From positions 1-47,289 of the forward strand of contig MDLC01000023.1 in the NCBI GenBank assembly GCA_001723645.1: DNA of 47,289 nucleotides, written 5' to 3'. Of the stretch, positions 38,514-47,274 are shown piece after piece; the first letter of the stretch is position 1; each line of letters starts with the position of its first letter. Under the pieces are notes generated by a model. The model ran no database searches. It was not told the origin of the DNA and saw nothing but the letters and a program-made list of their open reading frames with translations. This stretch comes from Candidatus Endobugula sertula (GTDB lineage Bacteria; Pseudomonadota; Gammaproteobacteria; Pseudomonadales; Cellvibrionaceae). The translations under genes were made by a program, and so were the position numbers.

Positions 38514-38592
38514 GTAAAATATTATGTAAAGAATAAAGGATATTAACCTTTTATTCTTTACATTCCTATTTAACCAAGAGGCATTTACTCAA
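38514..38592. repeat. Hairpin-containing repeat, copy A
   Basis: GTAAAATATTATGTAAAGAA (38514-38533), then ATTCTTTACATT (38553-38564) and a GAGGCATTTACTCAA tail. The first two form a long hairpin around AAAGG/CCTTT. The same blocks in the same order occur at 41644-41734 with a different spacer. It is a candidate recombinase or element-end site. Confidence 0.7.
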
Positions 38593-38665
38593 GCACAGTA
38601 TAACGTCTAAATATCATATTCTTCTACCTAAGTGACTTACGGTCACCCACATCTGAATCAATATT

Positions 38666-39607
38666 TTACTTAATCTTCTTCCCCAATTGCACTGCATAAG
38701 CACTGACACTAATTAGCATAAAACCCATTATGATTAATGCAATTGGCCAACCAGTGGTATCGGCAAAATACTCTCCTGTGTAATAACCTAAAAAACCCAG
38801 CAACGCCAAGGTGGAAATAAACAACAGCGTTCGACTATGTATCCGCGTACTAACCAACATTAAAAAAATAGTAAGTGGTAAATAAAGAATATCTATAGGG
38901 GAAATGCCCTCAATCAAATCAAATATGGACCATAATAAACCAATGCTCCCAAGGAAATACCAAAAAGGTGCAATAGCACGATGCTTAGTTTGGTCTATAG
39001 ACCATGCAACCATCATAATTGAAACACCAAGTATTATCCCTAAAATCTCTCCAGAAACACCAGCGCGCTCCATTAAGATCCCAATACTGCCATTCCAAAA
39101 TAGATAACCAAAAAACAACAAGCTTGTACGCTTTAATGGAAAAAAAGCTCCAAGAAAGTGACACGCAAGAATTCCAAATACTATCATTGCTGCTAATTGG
39201 CCATCATCACCTTTGGCATATTCATGTAAAAAGACAAACATTCCCGTTGGCAACAAAATTGCGCTCATTAAAAACAAGGGCGTGGATGCTTTATCATAAC
39301 GCGGATCTTTTAAAACAATAATGCTCAGGATAAACGTAACCAAGCCTGGACCATAAGTGATAATGACCCGTGCCACACTGCTGAGATCATCCCAAAGCAT
39401 CGAAATTAACAATGCTAAACCACCGAACACAAATGCTCCGCCCAAGTAACCCAATAAACGACTTAACCATTTATCGCTTTTATCTTGATTATTTTTTTGG
39501 GTGAACCTAGCCCCAATTTCATCAAGACTCACATCAAATTCTTGAGCAAGTTGTGTAATCTGAGCAAGCGCGGTTTCTTTTGACTCAATGATATTACTAT
39601 TTTCCAT
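38666..39607 (-). CDS. DUF2157 polytopic membrane protein
   Basis: The product is 313 residues from ATG 39607; a longer upstream frame overlaps the previous gene. It has a short cytoplasmic helix-rich head (ALAQITQLAQEFDVSLDEIGARF) and about ten membrane segments from residue 50 on, as in DUF2157 proteins. The function of the family is unknown. Its start overlaps the stop of the preceding gene by 11 nt, so the two products probably act together. Confidence 0.85.
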   Translation of the reverse strand: MENSNIIESKETALAQITQLAQEFDVSLDEIGARFTQKNNQDKSDKWLSRLLGYLGGAFVFGGLALLISMLWDDLSSVARVIITYGPGLVTFILSIIVLKDPRYDKASTPLFLMSAILLPTGMFVFLHEYAKGDDGQLAAMIVFGILACHFLGAFFPLKRTSLLFFGYLFWNGSIGILMERAGVSGEILGIILGVSIMMVAWSIDQTKHRAIAPFWYFLGSIGLLWSIFDLIEGISPIDILYLPLTIFLMLVSTRIHSRTLLFISTLALLGFLGYYTGEYFADTTGWPIALIIMGFMLISVSAYAVQLGKKIK

Positions 39608-40181
39608 TTGCAACACCCTGTTCCCCCACAATCCAGCCAATAAAGTGTGTATTGTAACGAGCGGCATCAGGAATAATGATATTGGAAGAGCCTTTGCTTA
39701 AGATAACTCTATTGCGTGACTTGCTTCCACCACCAAACAAACTAGTAAGTATATTTACATTATGGCGATAATTAGATTTAAAAGTATAGCCATCTGGGCT
39801 TGTGAGCAAGGTACTAATAGTTTTTGAAGCAAAATACGGTAGAGGAATATCTATTTTAGTATCAGATTCATTAATAATAGGTAATTCAATTTCCTGGCTG
39901 GTATTAGCCTGAGGGTTAAAAACATATAAGCGAGGCTTTTTCCAGTTCTGGCCTGTATCTGAAGCTGTATATACAAAATGTAACTGATCTTTTTTAACGA
40001 CGAATTGGTAAGATGAGCGGTTAGCATTGTAGTTTGGCTGATCAGTATAAATAACGCTATGAAGAGGATACTCATTTGAAGCTTTATCAAACTGTGTTGC
40101 AATAAAAAATATCACCGTTAACAAAAGAGGTAACGTTACCCCAGCAATCAATACTATATTTTCTCTTAAAAACTTTTTCAT
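39597..40181 (-). CDS. Membrane-anchored protein partnered with DUF2157
   Basis: The 194-residue protein has one N-terminal membrane helix (residues 9-27) and a beta-rich extracytoplasmic part. It resembles the GDYXXLXY-type proteins often found beside DUF2157 genes, but I do not see that motif clearly. It ends inside the start of the DUF2157 gene, so the two form an operon that terminates at 38312-38345. Confidence 0.6.
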   Translation of the reverse strand: MKKFLRENIVLIAGVTLPLLLTVIFFIATQFDKASNEYPLHSVIYTDQPNYNANRSSYQFVVKKDQLHFVYTASDTGQNWKKPRLYVFNPQANTSQEIELPIINESDTKIDIPLPYFASKTISTLLTSPDGYTFKSNYRHNVNILTSLFGGGSKSRNRVILSKGSSNIIIPDAARYNTHFIGWIVGEQGVANGK

Positions 40182-40434
40182 GCAAAATATCCTTCTATCG
40201 TGTTAGCGTTGCTATTTTATAAATTATCGGTATCACTCACTTCTCTTTTAAAAATAGAGGCTCATATTATCTTTATTTACCCAAACGGAACAGTATTAAT
40301 AATTGGATATTACGTTAAAGCTTGAGTCTATTTTTAGAAAAATAGCCTAGAACATAGACTTAGTATAACTAATTCAGATATGTGAAAAAAGTGGAGAATT
40401 TTACGGTGTAATCTGAGGTGATCAAGCATTTCTT
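40182..40434. other. Upstream region of the DUF2157 operon
   Basis: It is AT-rich and probably holds the leftward promoter. No gene or repeat is recognised. Confidence 0.35.
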
Positions 40435-40961
40435 CACACCCCAGTTAAGCCATGGGTCTCCAGTAATCGTCGGTAGGATTTACTGGCATATTGTGAACCG
40501 CGGTCTGAATGGACAATCAAACCAACCGTAGGACGACACTGCCAAACAGCCATTGTCAATGCATCACACACCAATTGCGTCTTCATTCTTGAACCAATGC
40601 TCCAGCCAACCACCTTTCGTGAGTAACGGTCGATAACAACAGCCAAATATAACCAACCATCCCGTGTCCACAAATACGTGATATCACACACATACGCTTG
40701 ATCTGGGCCATTCACATCGAACTGTCGATCCAGTACGTTTGCAAATAACGGCTTTTTATGATCGCTGTCCGTTGTCACTTTATATTTTTTTCTGTATTTT
40801 ACCTGCACGTTCGCCTCCTTCATCAGCTTTCGTGCTGTGTTCCGGCTCACCGGGTAGCTCAGTGCGTTCAGCGCCTTTTTCATCCGGCGGCTGCCATAAG
40901 TATTATCACTCGCTTTAGCAATATCACGGACAGCTTTGAGTATTTCTTTCTTGTGGTCATC
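40434..40961 (-). pseudogene. Truncated IS3-family transposase OrfB
   Basis: The frame opens after a TAA and reads TYGSRRMKKALNALSYPVSR, then the rve integrase core (AYVCDITYLWTRDGWLYLAVVIDRYSRKVVGW; VHSDRGSQYASKSYRRLL). The first two catalytic Asp residues are present. The Glu-containing C-terminus (normally DN..ES..) is lost at HGLTGV, where the frame meets the terminal repeat. It is inactive. Confidence 0.88.
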
Positions 40962-41002
40962 TTATTCTCCAGTTTGGGCGATTATCTCTTAACTGGAGTG
41001 TG
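40435..41002 (-). mobile_element. Internally deleted IS3-family element
   Basis: The ends CACACCCCAGTTAAG (40435-40449) and CTTAACTGGAGTGTG (40988-41002) are inverted repeats with 14 of 15 positions complementary. Between them is only the middle of an IS3-type orfB, so orfA and both ends of orfB are missing. It lies inside the tyrosine-integrase fragment. At 568 bp it is a non-autonomous derivative. Confidence 0.75.
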
Positions 41003-41390
41003 TCAATCTATTAGACCACCTCATATCTACAGTACGGGGCTCATGCCCTTGAGCCTGCTTGAGATGCAACACCTCAACTGGTCTAATCGTATTACCTTTT
41101 AAAGCAAAAGAGCAATGATCTCTAAGTGAATCAATTTCCCATACCGTTAACCATTTACCGCAGGCCCAACGACCCTCAAGATCAATGGAGAACTCATGAT
41201 TCCAGGAATATAGAACCTTCATCGATGTAATGAAGCTTTGAGTAGTAGCTATTGACTTGGACCTCCCCCTAATCTGAGGGGTTATATAGAGGTTGGGGTA
41301 ACAAAGAGGAATACCTGAGGATCTAGAGACAAGCAGCTTTAACCGCTCACCATTCGAAGAAACAATATGTTTAGTTGCTAAAGCATCCAT
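41003..41390 (-). pseudogene. N-terminal fragment of a tyrosine recombinase
   Basis: From about MDALATKHIVSSNGERLKLLV (41390; an ATG at 41405 is also possible) the frame reads GIPLCYPNLYITPQIRGRS and ITSMKVLYSWNHEF. This is the arm/core-binding start of a site-specific integrase family common in genomic islands. The frame is interrupted by the IS3 derivative at 41002. The catalytic domain is not found on the other side. Confidence 0.65.
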
Positions 41391-41403
41391 GTAACCAACT
41401 ACC

Positions 41404-41423
41404 ATTCTTTACGTTTTGTAAAG
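41404..41423. repeat. Inverted CTTTAC/GTAAAG site upstream of integrase fragment
   Basis: CTTTACGTTTTGTAAAG is a 6-bp inverted repeat using the same core as the larger repeats at 38514 and 41644. It is a candidate binding site for the recombinase. Confidence 0.45.
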
Positions 41424-41477
41424 GTAATCGATAATAAAGATATTGGCAATAGATATTTTACATAGCAAAAAACAAGA

Positions 41478-41498
41478 AACCCCCAAAATATGGGGGTT
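41478..41498 (-). terminator. Terminator-like hairpin
   Basis: AACCCCC (41478-41484) and GGGGGTT (41492-41498) form a 7-bp stem. The minus strand continues TCTTGTTTTTT. It would stop leftward transcription ahead of the integrase fragment. Confidence 0.65.
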
Positions 41499-41643
41499 CC
41501 AAGGGTAAATTTTACATTACATTCTGTAGTATTCGTTAAAGGGTTCTGAATACTTGAGAGTACAAACTGCGCAACAAAAAATAGCATAACTCATTGTTTT
41601 ATATACCCTTTAATATTATTCAGACATCAGAACCAGAAGAAAT

Positions 41644-41734
41644 GTAAAATATTCTGTAAAGAAATAGCTCATTTTGAGCCAAACACGCCCAAATTCTTTA
41701 CATTTCTTACCCAGCGAGAAGCATTCCCACTCAA
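41644..41734. repeat. Hairpin-containing repeat, copy B
   Basis: GTAAAATATTCTGTAAAGAA (41644-41663), then ATTCTTTACATT (41693-41704), a GAGAAGCATT block and CACTCAA match copy A in order. The spacer between the arms is its own GCTCA/TGAGC palindrome and is 10 nt longer than in copy A. Confidence 0.7.
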
Positions 41735-41855
41735 ATCAATCAATAGATAGATTCTACTTCAATTCATCAATAATTGGCATTTGCTATTCACCTAAATACC
41801 CAAAGCAAGCAAAATGTCTGAGCAATGAAACTCAGACATTTAGGTGTAAATCGCG

Positions 41856-43727
41856 ATGAAAAATCTAATCCCCCATTACTCCAGCCTTTTGAATGTAGCC
41901 CTTGATAAAAATCTACGACGAATAAGGCTTGTTGAATTATTAACCTATTTAGACATCGAATCCGGGGAGTTCTGGCCAAATAGCTACCAGCACTTAATTG
42001 AAGAATTCAGGAGGCGCTTACACGACTCTGAAACAACTGATACTGACATGCTTTTGAGACTCATAGACCTTTCGGACAAAATAAATACAGAAGGAAGACA
42101 GAGCCTATCTTCACTCAAGAACACCCAAAGGGTTTACGAACAGTTTGAACGGGAAGATAACCAACCTCAAGCAAAACCCAACATACAAGCTAGCAGGCCA
42201 ATTATTCCCGCGCGTTCAACGAATCTTACCCCCACAGAAGAGCAAGAAACTGTAATACAGACACTGACAGATACAACTGACACCCTCAAATTACAAGGGT
42301 ACGCAGGCTGTGGAAAAACCTCGGTTATCGAAATGGCACATCTAAATAGCCACCACGACCTGCAAGCAAATACCTTTTACATGGCTTTCAACAAAGGGAT
42401 AGTTACTTCAGTTGAGAAAACCATCCCAAATATAACAGCCCTAACTTTTGACTCATTAGGGTACAAACAGGGACTTGAGCGCTCTCCTTGGACACGAGAC
42501 GATATAGGCTTTGAAAAATTAAGTAATATTGATATCTCTCGCTATCTAGGTATCCAGCCAAACCACCAGCTCGACGGGAATAAGGAGCTAAAAGGCAACA
42601 AGATATCTAAACTAGTCGCCATTATCGTAGAGAATTTTACTAACAGTGCTGACGATACGCTAAATGACAAACATGTGCCCTCAGTAATTGAAAACGAAGA
42701 CGCAAGAAAACAACTACTGTATTACGCAAATTCACTTTGGGATGCTTATCTAACTAATAGTTTTGGCAGTAACGCCAATTCTATCCCACCATCTTTCGTT
42801 ACAAAATATTGGTCACTACTTGGAGGGTCACTTCCCGACCATTGCGAACGTCTTTTCCTTGACGAAGCTCAAGATTTAAATGGATCATTTTATTCAATAA
42901 TAAAAAATTCTCCCAATGTACAAATCATCGCGGCCGGCGACCATTTTCAACAGCTATATGGATGGAGAGGCGCTATCAACTCAATGGAGCTAATCGGTGG
43001 CGAAGAACTGAGTATTACCCAGTCCTTTAGGTATGGAAGCAATATTGCACAGCTTGCAAACAAAGTACTATCTGCACTGAAAAAGAAACCATCTGACTCG
43101 ATAAGCTCGTTTGACCAAGACAAATCTTCGAAGGTGATCACCTACAACTCTGCGCTATTGGATTGCGATGTAATCCTCACTAGAGGAAGAGCTTCTGTTT
43201 ACTCCGTAGCAAAAAGCCTTTCCGAAAACAAACAATCTTTCTACTTAAATCTGGACTTTTCCGAATTTTCATCCCTTCTTATAAGTGCGTACCATTTATA
43301 CAAAGGGGAGCTTTCTAACAACAACCATCCGAAATTATGCGCATTTTCTAGATGGTCTGAAATGCTAGCCTATGCTGAAACTGCGATTGATAGCGACTTA
43401 CTTTTATGCGGAAAGCTAGTAGAAAAACACGCTGGCACACTTCTTGACGACCTGCAAAAAATCAAAAAAAGAGCTGCGAAATTTGAAAAGGACGCGAATG
43501 TAGTACTGTCCACGACACATAGGATTAAGGGTAGAGATTGGAAGCGTGTAGGCCTCGCTGAAGATTTTCTGTACTGCCTTCAGCACCATGAAGAAAGTGA
43601 AAAGCTAGATGATGAACTAAAAGTGTTATACGTCGCCGTCACCAGAGCAAAGGAATCCGTTCTTATTACTGAAGACTTAAACGAGTGGTTAAGCAACAAG
43701 GCAAAACACGCAAAAACCAACAAATGA
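41856..43727 (+). CDS. UvrD-like SF1 DNA helicase
   Basis: The 623-residue protein has SF1 helicase motifs: LQGYAGCGKTS (Walker A, near residue 148), LFLDEAQDLNGSF (motif II), AAGDHFQQLYGWRGA (motif III), SITQSFRYG (motif IV) and VLYVAVTRAKESVLI (motif VI). The first 130 residues are a family-unlike extension rich in helices, perhaps a regulatory or partner-binding part. No nuclease or Gabija-type partner is adjacent. Accessory or defence use is inferred from its island location. It ends in TGA. Confidence 0.85.
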   Translation: MKNLIPHYSSLLNVALDKNLRRIRLVELLTYLDIESGEFWPNSYQHLIEEFRRRLHDSETTDTDMLLRLIDLSDKINTEGRQSLSSLKNTQRVYEQFEREDNQPQAKPNIQASRPIIPARSTNLTPTEEQETVIQTLTDTTDTLKLQGYAGCGKTSVIEMAHLNSHHDLQANTFYMAFNKGIVTSVEKTIPNITALTFDSLGYKQGLERSPWTRDDIGFEKLSNIDISRYLGIQPNHQLDGNKELKGNKISKLVAIIVENFTNSADDTLNDKHVPSVIENEDARKQLLYYANSLWDAYLTNSFGSNANSIPPSFVTKYWSLLGGSLPDHCERLFLDEAQDLNGSFYSIIKNSPNVQIIAAGDHFQQLYGWRGAINSMELIGGEELSITQSFRYGSNIAQLANKVLSALKKKPSDSISSFDQDKSSKVITYNSALLDCDVILTRGRASVYSVAKSLSENKQSFYLNLDFSEFSSLLISAYHLYKGELSNNNHPKLCAFSRWSEMLAYAETAIDSDLLLCGKLVEKHAGTLLDDLQKIKKRAAKFEKDANVVLSTTHRIKGRDWKRVGLAEDFLYCLQHHEESEKLDDELKVLYVAVTRAKESVLITEDLNEWLSNKAKHAKTNK

Positions 43728-43764
43728 GTTTATGTAGGGCGATCCCTACGAAGTGGGTGAAGAA

Positions 43765-44295
43765 TTATTCTCCCACTTCGTACCCTAAACGAGCCAATCG
43801 AAAACCCAAAGCCTGCTCACTCACCCCTAAGCGTTTAGCTAGCGAGCTTGTCTCAAACTCATCAAAGAAATCAACGCTAAGATCATCCAGTAAAGCTTGA
43901 ACTATCGCCTTGGGCATCAGCAGAGATGAAGCGAATAAATTTGCCTCTCTCTCCTTCTCAATAGTACCAAGGCTAGAATTATGATCTCTATGATGGACTG
44001 TATATTTTTTATCAATAAACAGCCCCTCTTCAGATTCCACATGGAGAACATAGTGGCCTAGCTCATGAGCGATCGTAAACCGCTGCCTGTTAGGGTGATG
44101 ATTTTCATTGATGACAGCTACGGATCGGCTAGGGTCAACGGATAAGAACCCAGAAACATCATCATCTAGATCATCAAATTCGATCTCAACACCCAAGGTT
44201 CTCGCAGCCAATTCAACATCAACTGGCGCAGTAATAATACCAGACTGCTCTAACAGTTTACGCGCTTTAGCTTCAACCCTTTTCGAACTCATCAT
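43765..44295 (-). CDS. ImmA/IrrE-type metallopeptidase (CapP-like)
   Basis: The 176-residue protein has the zinc motif HELGH (His77, Glu78, His81) in FTIAHELGHYVLH. A downstream Glu lies in the EREANLFASSLLMP helix. These enzymes cleave a cognate XRE repressor. Encoded together with an XRE gene and divergent from CBASS genes, the pair matches the CapP-CapH regulators that switch on CBASS after DNA damage. Assignment to CapP is by layout. Confidence 0.85.
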   Translation of the reverse strand: MMSSKRVEAKARKLLEQSGIITAPVDVELAARTLGVEIEFDDLDDDVSGFLSVDPSRSVAVINENHHPNRQRFTIAHELGHYVLHVESEEGLFIDKKYTVHHRDHNSSLGTIEKEREANLFASSLLMPKAIVQALLDDLSVDFFDEFETSSLAKRLGVSEQALGFRLARLGYEVGE

Positions 44296-44325
44296 AAAAT
44301 AGCCCCCACTAGTGTTTTGCTATCT

Positions 44326-44646
44326 TTAAACATTTCGAACACGCTTCAATGCTGCCATCGTTTTACCACCTATTTCTACACTACTATCGCTCTGGTTTGC
44401 CTCAATTTTATGGCGAAGCAAGTCGTCAAATTCAGGCATCACGTCAAAAATATTGACATCTAACTCATAGCAAATTCGATACAACACCGGAATCGTTAGC
44501 ATCTGTTTTCCAGCCTCAATATTAGTGATTGAGGTTCTCTTCAAATCCACCGCAGATGCAAGCTCTAATTGCTTTTTACCTGACTTAGTACGTAATTCCT
44601 TAATACGCGTTCCAATTATTTTCTTGAGCTGTTCTTCATCTATCAC
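44326..44646 (-). CDS. XRE-family repressor (CapH-like)
   Basis: The 106-residue protein has an N-terminal XRE helix-turn-helix (IGTRIKELRTKSGKKQLELASAVDLKRTSITNIEAGKQ). An acidic C-terminus (FDVMPEFDDLL) follows and could contain a protease-sensitive region. It lies upstream of the metallopeptidase and divergent from the CBASS operon. It probably represses that operon by binding the palindrome at 44708-44722. Confidence 0.85.
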   Translation of the reverse strand: MIDEEQLKKIIGTRIKELRTKSGKKQLELASAVDLKRTSITNIEAGKQMLTIPVLYRICYELDVNIFDVMPEFDDLLRHKIEANQSDSSVEIGGKTMAALKRVRNV

Positions 44647-44707
44647 TGGCGATTGCTCTCAAACAATTTTATTAACAATCCAATCATAGCAGGTATTACT
44701 GACTAAT

Positions 44708-44722
44708 GTCATTTATAATGAC
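44708..44722. promoter_or_regulatory. Palindromic operator between XRE and CBASS genes
   Basis: GTCATTTATAATGAC is a perfect palindrome of 6-bp arms with a 3-nt centre, in the divergent intergenic region. It is a likely XRE-repressor site. Confidence 0.65.
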
Positions 44723-44816
44723 TTTTGTTACCAAGATTGACTTTTATCACTGCCATCCCCATTATATTGCCTATCAATTGCACAAAAAGATGGCATGCCA
44801 AATTAGGAGACCCCTG

Positions 44817-45800
44817 TTGAGATTCCAAATACTTGCACTGTCGGGCGGGGGCGTTCGAGGTCTATATACAATTTCTATATTGGCGCAGTTAGAGCAAGCT
44901 CTGGCAGAGACTCATAACGATAGCTCCTACAACATTGCCCAGCATTTTGATCTAATCGCTGGGACATCGATTGGAGGCATCTTGGCCTTGGGGCTAGCAT
45001 CAGGAATAAATGCCAGACGGCTTTATGAAATCTTAGATGACAACCGCAAACAAATTTTCCCTAAAAAAAGCGCAAAAACACTTCGACAGGCTTTCGGGTC
45101 TTTATACAGTAGCGAGCCTTTAAAATCCGTGCTTGAAGAATGTTTCGACAATAAGCGTATTAAAGACCTCAATACTCGAGTCACTATTCCTGCCGTAAAT
45201 GGTACTTCAGGTTCACCAAAAGTATATAAAACACCTCACCATAAAAACTTTCGAATAGATAAAAACCTAACATTGGTAGATGTCGCATTGTCGACCAGCG
45301 CTGCCCCCACTTTCTTCTCGCCCCATTTGATGAATGATTCCTTCAATGTTGACGGAGGTCTTGTCGCAAACGGTCCAGCACTCATTGCGTACCATGAAGC
45401 TACACACTTCTTAGAAGTACCAAAAGAAAATATTCACTTAATGGGTGTGGGAACGATGGGGTCAAAGCGAGTACTCAATAGCGAACGTGGATGGTTTCAT
45501 GGGTGGGGCTATCTCACTGGCTGGGGGGTTGGCCGAAAGCTTATTGAAATGACGTTAAGTGCTAATGAAGAAATGCAAAACAAAATGGTGGAGCATCTTC
45601 TTGGAGATCAATGCACCTTTATTGATGAAGAACTCACTCCGGATCAAAGTAAAAGTATCACTTTAGATAATGCGAGTGACAGTGCAGCTCAAATGCTTCG
45701 AGGAAGAGGGAAAGAGAGAGGTCAGAAAGCAATTGGGCAAGCGAATATCATGGATTTCTTTAACCACAATGCACAACAACAATTTTTTACCCAGGAGTGA
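44817..45800 (+). CDS. CBASS patatin-like phospholipase effector (CapV-like)
   Basis: The product is 327 residues from a TTG with AGGAGA 7 nt upstream; an ATG-started longer frame lacks a ribosome site. Motifs are GGGVRG (oxyanion, residues 10-15), GTSIGG with catalytic Ser51, and VDGG with the Asp of the dyad. In CBASS this lipase is activated by a cyclic dinucleotide and destroys the cell membrane during phage infection. It overlaps the start region of the CD-NTase gene, giving the capV-dncV operon order. Confidence 0.92.
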   Translation: MRFQILALSGGGVRGLYTISILAQLEQALAETHNDSSYNIAQHFDLIAGTSIGGILALGLASGINARRLYEILDDNRKQIFPKKSAKTLRQAFGSLYSSEPLKSVLEECFDNKRIKDLNTRVTIPAVNGTSGSPKVYKTPHHKNFRIDKNLTLVDVALSTSAAPTFFSPHLMNDSFNVDGGLVANGPALIAYHEATHFLEVPKENIHLMGVGTMGSKRVLNSERGWFHGWGYLTGWGVGRKLIEMTLSANEEMQNKMVEHLLGDQCTFIDEELTPDQSKSITLDNASDSAAQMLRGRGKERGQKAIGQANIMDFFNHNAQQQFFTQE

Positions 45801-45808
45801 CCCAAGAA

Positions 45809-47026
45809 ATGAAATACGATGCCCATAAATTGCTAGCACAGCAATTTCTTTCCCGGCTTGAGCCTGATCCAGAAGATGTTGCTGAACTTAAAGCGGCCAA
45901 AACACTTATTCGGAATACTATTCGCGACGCATTCACGCAAACACATCAAAGCGTCACACCAGACCAGCATGGGCGTTTTTTCATAGATGAAAGTAAAATA
46001 TCACCACATCTTGCTGAGTCGATAAGAAAGCTAGACTCCAGCCAAAAGGAAGCGCTTCGTCAAACAAAACCTAAATTCGCGCCTCAAGGCTCTTTTGTAT
46101 ATAAAACCGCTAACAGTCCATGCCACGCACCTCCCCAACAAATTGATTTTGATGATGGAGTTTATCTCCCAACGGATTTGTTCGAAGACAAACCCATCGT
46201 GAGCAAAGACTTATTTTTTAAGATTGTCAATGATTCCCTGATTAAACTATGTGATTCAAATTCTGGGTGGGAATTTGATGATTCAAAACCAACCTGCGAA
46301 AGAATTATTTTAGATAATAAAAAACATATCGACGTACCGCTCTACGCCATACCACGAAAAAAATACGAAGAGATGGCACAAGCCATTAATAAATCGCACT
46401 TTAGAGATGCGAGCATGGAAAAAAAGCTACTTGACAGTAAAAATGTATTCATGGCGATGCGAAACAAAGAGCACTGGATAAAGTCTGACCCCAAACAAAT
46501 CAGTCAATGGTTTATCGGAAATATAATGGACTATGGAGAAATAGTTCGCCGCATCAGCCGCTACATGAAAGCCTGGCGGGATTATGTGTTTAAAAAAGGT
46601 GGGCCATCCTCTATCACTCTCATGGCTTGCGTAGTGAAAACCTTCGAAGAGCAAGCTTCGAGAGGCACTATTTTTAAGAATGACAGCGAAGCCCTTTTAT
46701 GCTGTGCAAATAATTTGTACAGCCAGTTATCCAGCGGAGTAGATAGTCCAATTGACGAAACTGAGCCCGCGCTTTTCCCAAGAAATATTGATGATGATGA
46801 ACAGAATATAATTCTGGGTAAAGCAAGTGAATTTGGAATGCTTCTAAAATCTGCACTACTGAATGCGAGCAGCAGCCAAGAGGCAAACCAAAAGCTACTA
46901 GCCGCCTTTGGTTCCAGAATGCCATTTATACCTTCACTAATCACCACAACTGCTGCCGCAATCGTTAGGCAAAGTAAACCTCGCCCTCAACCCCAACCAG
47001 AAGTTAAAAATATGTCGGGTGGCTAA
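45809..47026 (+). CDS. CBASS CD-NTase (DncV-like cyclic dinucleotide synthase)
   Basis: The product is 405 residues from ATG 45809 (an in-frame GTG at 45797 would add four). The nucleotidyltransferase signature is APQGSFVYKT (Gly94-Ser95) followed by QIDFDDGVYLP with metal-binding Asp113 and Asp115, typical of clade A CD-NTases. It makes the second messenger that activates the phospholipase. The last residues (PQPQPEVKNMSGG) form a flexible Gly-ending tail, the substrate type that Cap2 conjugates in type II CBASS. The stop overlaps the cap2 start (TAATG). Confidence 0.92.
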   Translation: MKYDAHKLLAQQFLSRLEPDPEDVAELKAAKTLIRNTIRDAFTQTHQSVTPDQHGRFFIDESKISPHLAESIRKLDSSQKEALRQTKPKFAPQGSFVYKTANSPCHAPPQQIDFDDGVYLPTDLFEDKPIVSKDLFFKIVNDSLIKLCDSNSGWEFDDSKPTCERIILDNKKHIDVPLYAIPRKKYEEMAQAINKSHFRDASMEKKLLDSKNVFMAMRNKEHWIKSDPKQISQWFIGNIMDYGEIVRRISRYMKAWRDYVFKKGGPSSITLMACVVKTFEEQASRGTIFKNDSEALLCCANNLYSQLSSGVDSPIDETEPALFPRNIDDDEQNIILGKASEFGMLLKSALLNASSSQEANQKLLAAFGSRMPFIPSLITTTAAAIVRQSKPRPQPQPEVKNMSGG

Positions 47027-47274
47027 TGGCTTTAGGAGCACAAAAACTATCGGAATGCATGGTAAGCCTGGGCTACATACCAAAGCGTACTCCTCCGAAT
47101 TTTGACCAAGTATTTATTGGTGAGGTGCAATCAGAGTTTGGACCTGTCAAGGTACGAATTGAAGATATATGCGAAGAGCTAATACCCTACCCTAAAGCTT
47201 ATATATTCGAGCTGCATATTCCACTCCAAGATGAACACCTTCTCCAATTGAAAATGATCACCCCCTGCGATTAA
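47026..47274 (+). pseudogene. CBASS cap2 (E1-E2 conjugating enzyme), truncated
   Basis: The 82-residue open frame matches only the beginning of the E2-like domain of Cap2 (SECMVSLGYIPKRTPPNFDQVFIGEV, AYIFELHIPL). From position 47249 the frame reads into the IS-end repeat and stops. The E2 active site, E1 adenylation domain and any cap3 are absent. In type II CBASS, Cap2 primes the CD-NTase by attaching its C-terminus to other molecules. If the truncation is real, signalling should be weakened. The window ends here, so the remainder may exist beyond the IS. Confidence 0.75.

Larger units (their letters stand above)
38092..38665. other. Junction between backbone and second accessory region
   Basis: In order it holds an IS630-type transposase relic (38161-38260), a bidirectional terminator (38312-38345) and a hairpin-containing repeat that recurs at 41644 (38514-38592). 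No intact gene is present. Confidence 0.7.
41406..41855. other. Intergenic region between integrase fragment and helicase gene
   Basis: These 450 nt contain a CTTTAC site, several TTTTACAT motifs, a terminator-like hairpin (41478-41498) and repeat copy B (41644-41734). No gene was found. Confidence 0.6.
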
